DNA of 10,136 nucleotides, taken from Basidiobolus heterosporus B8920. Taxonomy: Eukaryota > Basidiobolomycota > Basidiobolomycetes > Basidiobolales > Basidiobolaceae. The position numbers and the translations under genes were made by a program. The notes under the pieces were generated by a model that ran no database searches, was not told the origin of the DNA, and worked only from the letters and a program-made list of their open reading frames with translations. The DNA lies in contig JNET01032126.1 in NCBI GenBank assembly GCA_000697455.1, positions 1 to 10,136 of the forward strand, written 5' to 3'. Below, one piece after another: positions 1-5,907 of this stretch. Numbering within the stretch: the first letter of the stretch is position 1; the number at the start of each line of letters is the position of its first letter.

Positions 1-471
1 AGCAAGAGTAAAGAAGGGTAAAGTAGAATGAGCTTCAGTTTTGTTGATACAAAAGTCTGGAATCTTTCTCTTCTTGGATTAATGTCTGAATAAAGTATGC
101 TTTAGGTGAATTTGATGGCTACAAGGTAGAGACAGCGATCCAAGCTTAAATCAAAGCCCAGATAAAAGCCCAGACATCAAGATCAAATTTGCAAAATTGT
201 TCAGTCCCAATCGTCCATGAAAGTAATATGGGTAATAAAAATAGCGTACGCGTGAGGATGCGGATGCGGATATGGGCCAAATATTCCCACCTGCTGCGTG
301 AAATTCAAAATGGATTAGCAACGGAAATAGTCCTTAGTAACATGCCATGTTGACGTAAGTTGTTAGGAACAAACGAAGCATCCGTAGCATCCTCTCTCCC
401 CAAAGTCATTAATTTGTGGACATCTGGGGTAATTGCTGATTTTTTACTTCGCTTATCCATTGATTGATTCT

Positions 472-498
472 AAAATAGCGAAAATAGCGAAAATAGCT
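472..498. repeat. 9-bp tandem microsatellite-like repeat, 3 copies
   Basis: Three consecutive copies of AAAATAGCG are present; the last one ends in CT instead of CG. The repeat lies in the 3' flank of OST1, beyond its candidate poly(A) signal. No function is evident. Confidence 0.8.
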
Positions 499-559
499 AG
501 AAAAATGCGATGTGGATTCAATCGGATGAAGAATTTCAGTGAAGATTTATCTTTGCGGT

Positions 560-565
560 TTTATT
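560..565 (-). terminator. Candidate poly(A) signal of OST1
   Basis: AATAAA is read on the minus strand about 110 nt past the OST1 stop codon, at a plausible distance for a fungal 3' end. Support is motif and position only. Confidence 0.45.
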
Positions 566-674
566 AGACCATTTCTCTATCGGAAAAGTCAGGTAAAGGA
601 GCAATGTGATCCAAGTAATGAGACCAGTAACCCAAGAAAAACAAATAAAATATCTTTGAACGGGTATTGCCAAG

Positions 675-2118
675 TCAAGCGGTTTTCTTCTTCGAGATGA
701 AGAATTCGGTTCTGGAGACAATCATACTCAGCACAAACGCCACGAAAAAGAAAGCCGAAGCAGCTAGAGGCTTTTGGAGAAGTCGGATGGTAGGATAGTC
801 GTAGCTAACAAGGATGTTTTGAATGTGCTCAGGGACTACGTTCTTCTTTTTCAAGATCAGCACGTATCTTCCGGTAGTATCAAAATATGTATATTGTGTA
901 GTGTGCTCGACGCTATCAACATCGAATGGAACGGTCAATTGGACATTTTCAGCTCCTTCAGGCAAAATTATCTTCACCTCGACGTCGTCCATTACAGCGT
1001 CATTGACAGGTCCAACAAATGGTACTTTCAAATGATAACGACCGTTATCCACTTTCAAATGCTCCTCTAAAGGAAGGTTGTATCCATGGTACCAGGTATA
1101 ATTCCAACCACCCAATATGGGATAGCGAGGTCTCATGTCCAACAAAAAGCTATCCTTCGAAGCAACATAGCGCGAAGTGGAGACGTTACCGATTTCATCT
1201 CTGTAATACACATCCCGAGCAGAAGGTGGGAAGGCGGTCTTCAGTGAATAAAGAGCCGAGGGAGGGTTCTGTTGATACATGACGGAACGTTGGAAATCCA
1301 GACGAGAGAAGAAACCCTTCAACTTGGCACCGTCGTGTCTAATATTTTGATGTTCCTCAACGGCCAAGTTACTACCCCAATGGCTAACCTCAACCTCTCT
1401 ACGAACGTTTGTGAGTGTCAAGATTGGTAGGACTTTCTCAAAATGAACCTGGAGAGGACTGTATGAAAAAGGTTTTTGAGGAGCAAAAGGACCGTAAACA
1501 AGCTTGGCTCCCTTAAGTTCGACTGGTTCCGGACTTTTGGTGTAGTCCTCAACAGAAGCGTGGGGAAGTCTGAACAAGAGTTAGTGTATGGGTGCTTTTA
1601 ATATGCCTCAGAGAATAAGCTTACTTGATGTTAGTCTTCTGTTTTTCAGTGTGATAGGGTGAGTATGTATAAACGTTGCCTTTGAAAAGATACAAAGGCT
1701 TTCCGTTTTGGGGAACCTCAGCAGGGAATGGTGTCAATACATGAGTGTAACTCAAAGTTATAATCACGACTAGCTTCTCCTTGGGAGGAAGGGGTGAAGC
1801 AAAATCAACTTTATAATAAAAGCTCTGGTTATCAGGATCGTGTTGTCCAGCAGAAATCGGGAGGGGAATAGCGGTTTTCTTATCTTTGGCAGAGATATGC
1901 GCCAAGTGTGGCTTCACTTGGCTTGGAATAGCAACGATATATTCATTAACAGGTTCGGTATGCTGATTGATGATGGCGACAGCGATGCTTTCTTGAACAG
2001 CAGAGCCAGTCAAATCGATGGTACGAATCAAGTTAGAATTTATGACATGTTGAGGTATTTCAATGGCTTGACAAGAGACGAGAGCCACAAAAAACAATAT
2101 GGCTGTGTTGAACCTCAT
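675..2118 (-). CDS. OST1: Ribophorin I / oligosaccharyltransferase subunit Ost1
   Basis: A non-catalytic subunit of the ER oligosaccharyltransferase complex, which transfers the lipid-linked glycan to Asn-X-Ser/Thr in nascent proteins. The CDS is complement(join(675..1569,1625..2118)), 462 aa. The 55-nt intron has GTAAGC, a CACTAAC branch site and CAG; it splits a Lys codon (AA/A, residue 165). Residues 1-18 form a signal peptide (cleavage likely after SCQA). Family motifs follow: SYTHVL near 123, EVSHWG near 225, YYRDEIGNVSTS (286-297), GGWNYTWYHGYNLP (318-331) and KIILPEGA (364-371). Glycosylation sequons are at N97, N293 and N321. One membrane helix (about 432-450) is followed by a 12-residue cytosolic tail ending KKTA, which fits the dilysine ER-retrieval pattern. 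The length is like yeast Ost1; the long cytosolic tail of animal ribophorin I is absent. Assignment is very secure. Confidence 0.96.
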
Positions 2119-2190
2119 GTTGTAGGGAGGAAACGCAAACCAATTGTCGGACCAACTTGGTTATTATGAAAAGTATATGGCTGGCAGCGA

Positions 2191-2204
2191 ATTGGTGCCA
2201 CGTA
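2191..2204. promoter_or_regulatory. ERSE-II/UPRE-like element upstream of OST1
   Basis: ATTGG and CCACG lie two bases apart (2191-2202), close to the mammalian ER stress element ERSE-II (ATTGG-N-CCACG). The minus strand of 2199-2204 reads TACGTG, the core of yeast UPRE-2. The site is 73-86 nt upstream of the OST1 start codon. OST genes are known unfolded-protein-response targets, so the location fits, but the spacing is one base off the ERSE-II consensus. Confidence 0.35.
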
Positions 2205-2338
2205 TAGTCCATCACGATACAAATTCGACCATTCTCATCATTTCGACCCACCACTATGCCTTCCTAAAACATCCAATCAGAGTACTCAATGTCATTCAAA
2301 ACTAAATATCAACGATGCCCAGTAGAATTGATTGGATC

Positions 2339-2344
2339 TTTATT
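2339..2344 (-). terminator. Candidate poly(A) signal of the LYS5-like gene
   Basis: AATAAA on the minus strand lies 40 nt after the stop codon of the phosphopantetheinyl transferase gene, inside the 265-bp gap that also holds the OST1 promoter. Confidence 0.45.
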
Positions 2345-2383
2345 GTCTACGGTGGAAATGGTTGCAACAAATTATTAGCCAAA

Positions 2384-3476
2384 TTAGAGGTCAGAAGCTG
2401 TGCAATATAGCTGCAAAGGTAGCAAGATGTCAAATTCTAGAGCCCCCGTCGAGCTCTTCGTAGAGAAGAATGTGGAATCAGGCTTTCCGAAGCACACGGA
2501 AACCCAGTGATTATTGTCGAGAGATGACTGCTCAAATCGCCAGTTACTTTGTAGGGTCTTGTCGATCTTTACTTGACTATTGGCGTTGGTCTAGTTTGGA
2601 CTTTCCTAGTTAGACACCATCTCCCGATACACATTCTGTATCTTACCTTCCAGTTTCCTGCTTGGTTTTCGTTGAACTCAACGCGGTTTAAATCGAAGCT
2701 CAGCCCCGTTCCAATGGCCTTGACAAAGCTTTCTTTGAGACTCCAATGTCGGAAGAATTTAGTAAGCTTTTCCTCGGTTGAGCATGAAGTTCGAATGTTT
2801 GTCCACTCGAAGTGGCTAAACTAGATTATCCAGACACTTGATGAATATCGAAATACTTACTTCTTTGAAGATAACACTTACCAGGTCTTTAAAAGCCTCG
2901 AAGTATTCTTCTAACGGTTCTTTTGGTGGTGTGGCTTGAACAACATCAACTCCCACCGCACAGTCAATTGCCGCTATAAATACCACCCAATCTCCGTGGT
3001 GAGATATATTGAAATCCACTTTGGACCCACTTGGCAAGATTGCTGGTGGCCTTTCCTGCGCATATTTTCATTGTAAATGAATGCTACCCTCGCATATAAA
3101 CCAACTCTACACATACCAAAACGGGCTTTCCCTCTGGTGTTCTAGTCAAAACCACTTCTTTCCAATCCACTTTGAAGTAAGCTTGAACAAACCGGCGTAG
3201 CAGAAGACGGCCAAGCAGTGCCAATTTTGCGTCTCTTCGAAAAAAAAACTTTCGAATCCGTTGTTCTTCCTCAGGTTGGACCTTCTTTAAAAGACACTCA
3301 AATTCCTGTAAAATAGCAACCCTTGTTACCAATGAGCAAATACTTATTTTCCTAGCTTAAGCTCCACATAAACTAGTACAAACCTCTTCTGAAGGCTCCC
3401 ATTTGGAGGAGTTGACGGCCCACCGGGCGACAAGCCCTTCCGTTTTAGTTGTTGAAATAGGTACCTCGAGAGACAT
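2384..3476 (-). CDS. LYS5: 4'-phosphopantetheinyl transferase, Lys5/AASDHPPT type
   Basis: It moves the phosphopantetheine arm of CoA onto a carrier-domain serine; the fungal Lys5 target is alpha-aminoadipate reductase Lys2 (lysine synthesis). The CDS is complement(join(2384..2590,2647..2820,2882..3055,3117..3305,3384..3476)), 278 aa, all four introns phase 0 (56-78 nt). I chose this start because it gives an N terminus aligning with human AASDHPPT: RWAV (18-21) matches its VRWAF. Further motifs are RRDAKLALLGRLLLRR (about 54-69), GKPVL (90-94), FNISHHGDW (109-117), GVD with the Mg-binding Asp (129-131) and WSLKESFVKAIG (178-189), which holds the WxxKE signature. The length is close to yeast Lys5. 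Intron 3 has two in-frame GTAAGT donors; the outer one gives a gapless fit to human. The last acceptor (CTAG at 2591) was preferred over nearer AGs because it keeps frame and follows a CTAAC. The family is secure; the exact substrate range (Lys2 only, or also fatty-acid/polyketide carriers) is not visible. Confidence 0.92.
2821..2881 (-). other. LYS5 intron 3 with tandem in-frame GTAAGT donors
   Basis: The main 61-nt intron starts at 2881. A second, identical GTAAGT donor starts 21 nt further in, at 2860. Using it would add seven residues (VSVIFKE) after FKDL, with no stop and no frame change. The shorter form aligns without a gap to human AASDHPPT (FFHIMKRKFTNKEW against YFEAFKDLFSHFEW), so I take the outer donor as the main one. 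Confidence 0.7.
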
Positions 3477-3515
3477 TCAACCAAAGCCTTCAGCAGATTT
3501 ACTTGATTTGATAGA

Positions 3516-3523
3516 TATATATA
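3516..3523 (-). promoter_or_regulatory. TATA-like element before LYS5
   Basis: TATATATA lies 40-47 nt upstream of the chosen start codon of the phosphopantetheinyl transferase. Support is motif and position only; the region is AT-rich. Confidence 0.3.
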
Positions 3524-3534
3524 GGAATAAGATT

Positions 3535-3546
3535 GATTCCGGAATC
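3535..3546. promoter_or_regulatory. Perfect 12-bp palindrome in the LYS5 5' flank
   Basis: GATTCCGGAATC is a perfect inverted repeat 59-70 nt upstream of the LYS5 start. Its core TTCCGGAA has the TTC-NN-GAA layout of two heat-shock-factor half-sites, and could equally suit another dimeric factor. No third HSF unit is evident. Confidence 0.3.
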
Positions 3547-3600
3547 TTTTGATCTGCTTAAATATCAACAATAGTCACGATCTTTGTGGACAGTAATCCA

Positions 3601-3606
3601 TTTATT
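3601..3606 (-). terminator. Candidate poly(A) signal of the TACC-like gene
   Basis: AATAAA on the minus strand lies about 130 nt past the stop codon of the TACC-like gene, within its 262-bp gap to LYS5. The 3' end of one transcript and the promoter of the next therefore share this gap. Confidence 0.4.
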
Positions 3607-3737
3607 TAATGCTTGATGATGGGCTTCGAAGTAATCAGCGCCGTAGAAATAATGACAGCTCAGCTTCACAGATACAGAACACGAGCAAAACAATATACAA
3701 ATGAATGAAGTGGCAAGTACTAGGGGTAACCCTTAGG

Positions 3738-5124
3738 CTAAGGTGAATAGGACTGGGACAAATCGATGTCTTCATCGTCATCCATATTCTCATTGATCAA
3801 CGACAGCTGGGAGATCATGTTGTCGAATCCATCCTTCATTTGAATAGCCTCTTCCAGAGTCGCTTGAAGCCGTGCTTTATAATCCATGATGTCGCTTTGA
3901 TATTTCGAACGCTCCTGGGCAATTCGCATATCAGCTCTTCAAGCTTGTTAGTATCGAGTAATGGATAAACGTAAATCTGGACTGAATACTCACTCTCCGG
4001 AAAGCTGACTCCGATGGTTTTTGAGAATCGAAACCCGTTCCTCGGATGTCTGTACATCTTGTTGTAGTCGACGGATCGTATTTGCAAGGTTCTCTTCATT
4101 CTAAAGACCAGAAGTCAGTTGTGGATGGTGAGTGCTCATGCATAGCAGAACAAAGAATTACCCTCCGTGTAGACTCGTAAACTTTCTTGAGCTTGTCGTA
4201 CCTCTCTTTGAGCTGAGAAAACACTTTCCGTATACGAGCTGTATCGTTTTGTGTATCCTGGAGGGACTCTTTAAGGACATCTATCTCCATAATTGAAACC
4301 GTAAGATCTGCCTCGTATTTCTCTAAGAGATGTAGAGTTAATATAAGAGAACCATAAGTCATCAATAGTAGTGCCCAACCTTTTTTGTCTGACATCTCCA
4401 ACTCTAAAGATCGACGTAGTTCAGCTTTCTCCCGTGTACTCTCTTCAAGTGTTTTCAATTGATCTGCTTGTGTTGAAACTTCCTGATCCCATAACTCAGC
4501 CTCTTGATCTCGATGTTTCAGTTCTCTTTCAAGACTATCAATCTCCTTCTCCAGTGCTTCGTCAGCCTCTATACCACTATCACTTTCATCCTCGGCTATC
4601 GATAGAATTTCTTCTCTAATGTTTTCAGCCTCTTCAGTAGTTTTTATCATCTAACAGAAATGAATTAATAACTAAGGACGACACAGGAAAGCTCGTTGGC
4701 TATATAAAAGTAATACCCTATCCTCAAATTCCTCTCTGGCGCGAGTGGCTTCTTCGAGCTCTGCACGTAAATACTCCAACTCCTGCTCTATTTGTTCCTC
4801 AAAGGTTGATTTAATCTGCTCTACCTCATATTCGGTGTATTTCGGCTCCTCTTCAGGGTCGAAGACAGCACTCGAGTCTAGCAAACAAGCGCTAGATTTG
4901 GTGACCACTTTATTGACGTTGGAAGCACTACTCTTAGCCGAAGGGGTATCCCAAGAGATAAGCCAATTATCGGAGGTTTGACTATGTGACGGAGTGCCTT
5001 TCCTAGCAGTGCTAGGGGCTGAAAATTTCGGGCGTTTGCTACTGCTTAGAAAATCCTCCACCCCAGTGCTGATACTTAAGTTCAATTGTTCGTCCGACGA
5101 GGTTCGTTTTCCTCCTTTAAGCAT
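3738..5124 (-). CDS. TACC-family coiled-coil protein (Alp7/TACC-like)
   Basis: TACC proteins bind the microtubule polymerase XMAP215/Alp14 and load it on spindle poles and microtubules. The CDS is complement(join(3738..3936,3994..4100,4162..4322,4380..4650,4717..5124)), 381 aa, four introns of 57-66 nt. Residues 1-85 are Ser/Thr-rich with a basic patch KRPK (30-33), a possible nuclear localisation signal. Charged coiled coil starts near 95 and runs, with breaks, to about 360. The C-terminal half resembles the TACC domain: RYDKLKKVYESTRRNEENL (267-285) matches RYENLKGVLEGFKKNEEAL of animal TACCs, and FDNMISQL near the end matches CDELIAKL. The protein ends in an acidic tail (DDDEDIDL). Two splice sites are weak: donor GTTGGG (intron 2) and acceptor GAAG (intron 4, after ACTAAC). 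It is head to head with KAP95. The main alternative is an unrelated coiled-coil protein, since such sequences match one another easily. Confidence 0.8.
4323..4379 (-). other. Stop-free 57-nt intron 2 of the TACC-like gene
   Basis: The intron runs from a weak donor GTTGGG to CTTAG, with TTAAC as branch site; removal rebuilds a Glu codon (G/AG) and an unbroken coiled coil (MSDKK-EKYEADL). Its length is a multiple of three and it has no stop in frame. Retention would insert GWALLLMTYGSLILTLHLL, a hydrophobic stretch of membrane-helix length. Confidence 0.75.
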
Positions 5125-5196
5125 TTTGGTTTATCCGTGTTAAGCTCAGGTAGACCACCTTTTAAGGATCAATAGATCAAACAACATTTCCAGGAA

Positions 5197-5203
5197 ATAA
5201 ACA
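5197..5203 (+). promoter_or_regulatory. Fork-head box (ATAAACA)
   Basis: ATAAACA fits the fork-head consensus RYMAAYA, 73 nt upstream of the TACC-like start codon. The motif is short and AT-rich, so chance occurrence is quite possible. Confidence 0.25.
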
Positions 5204-5670
5204 AAACATTGGTTTTGCCATCAATCCCAGATCCCAATTCATCTCATCACAATTTCCGCATATTTTCAGTAGATTCTCAGCAGATTTTCCCTGACTAGTA
5301 AGTACTACGCTATCTCCTGATTACAACGATCGAAGATTCTATTCAAAGCCATCTATTTGTGTCAGTGTGCGCAAGTGTATGCTTTTACTTGTATAAATTT
5401 GCGGTCAGAGATAATATTTGGTAGTGTGTCGGTGTAGAAATGTATGCAAAGTGTGGAAATCTATACAAGGTCTAGAAGATAGAGATTAGGGCTCAACGAC
5501 GGGTTAAACGAAGGACTAAACGACTCAATCATCGATTCTTCTACGTTTTTCTACCGACCACATGCTTTCGTAACCCTCGAGAATCTCATTTATGGAATGC
5601 TTTATCATTATATCTCCATAAAACCAACCAATTTTCATGCATCGAGTTTTTTTCAAAATCATCAATTTTC

Positions 5671-5679
5671 GTAAACAAA
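5671..5679 (+). promoter_or_regulatory. Fork-head/FLEX-like box (GTAAACAAA)
   Basis: GTAAACAAA is a full fork-head core like the fission-yeast FLEX element, about 230 nt upstream of the KAP95 start codon, followed by an A-tract. Fork-head factors drive mitotic genes in yeasts. Support is motif only. Confidence 0.3.
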
Positions 5680-5827
5680 AAAAATCCCTCCCTTTTGAAT
5701 TGATCTCCACTATTAGACACATAAATTGGGATCAAGGATCTCCAGTATTTTGTATACGTTGCTGTGGGGCCAAACAAATACATGGTCTCACGATTTCTAG
5801 GGAATATTTAGTAAATCGATATTCCGT

Positions 5828-5880
5828 CCTCAACTTTTAGCAACAAGCCTCAACTTGTTTGACTAGTATCTTTAGTATCT
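5828..5880 (+). repeat. Short repeats and hairpin before KAP95
   Basis: CCTCAACTT occurs twice (5828-5836, 5848-5856). AACAAG and CTTGTT (5842-5847 and 5854-5859) can pair as a 6-bp stem with a 6-nt loop. TAGTATCT is repeated in tandem (5864-5871, 5873-5880). They lie 28-80 nt before the start codon, probably in the 5' leader or core promoter. No known function. Confidence 0.5.
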
Positions 5881-5907
5881 CTAGCCACATATCTTTTCCT
5901 GTACAAA

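Larger units (their letters stand above)
1..674. other. Intergenic region, left edge (no gene seen)
   Basis: I see no coding exon here on either strand. The right part is the 3' flank of OST1, which is transcribed leftwards. The rest holds short low-complexity motifs: a 12-bp-period duplication of AAAGCCCAGA (153-174), GGATGC repeats (256-272), a GCGTACGC palindrome (244-251) overlapping ACGCGT (248-253), a CRE-like TGACGTAA (351-358), and three copies of a 9-bp AAAATAGCG unit (472-498). The CRE and ACGCGT motifs could belong to the promoter of a gene beyond the left edge, but that is a guess. A gene made only of very short exons cannot be excluded. Confidence 0.6.
5125..5907. promoter_or_regulatory. 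Divergent promoter region between TACC-like gene and KAP95
   Basis: This 783-bp gap serves the minus-strand TACC-like gene and the plus-strand KAP95. Several short open frames occur around 5525-5840 on both strands, but they overlap one another, match no family I know and are AT-rich, so I treat them as chance. Visible motifs are two fork-head boxes (5197-5203, 5671-5679), a TATAAA (5392-5397), paired TAAACGA words near 5505-5525, and a small hairpin with direct repeats just before the KAP95 start. A GTAAGT at about 5300 could be the donor of a 5'-UTR intron, but nothing in the sequence decides this. Confidence 0.6.

Noticed and set aside
774-1282. Overlapping plus-strand open frames inside OST1
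   Set aside because: They are antisense to a clearly conserved coding exon and match no family.
2535-2590. Alternative acceptors for LYS5 intron 4 (ATAG, CAAG or AAAG nearer exon 5)
   Set aside because: ATAG and CAAG break the frame into WRFEQSSLDNNHWVSV; AAAG keeps the frame but is a poor acceptor. The upstream CTAG is phase 0 and follows a CTAAC branch site.
4371-4981. Plus-strand open frames opposite the TACC-like gene (Ser/Leu-rich)
   Set aside because: Antisense readings of Glu/Lys-rich coiled-coil codons give Ser/Leu-rich peptides; they are shadows.
5525-5840. Short open frames on both strands in the divergent promoter
   Set aside because: They overlap one another, are AT-rich, show no recognisable domain and sit where promoters are expected.
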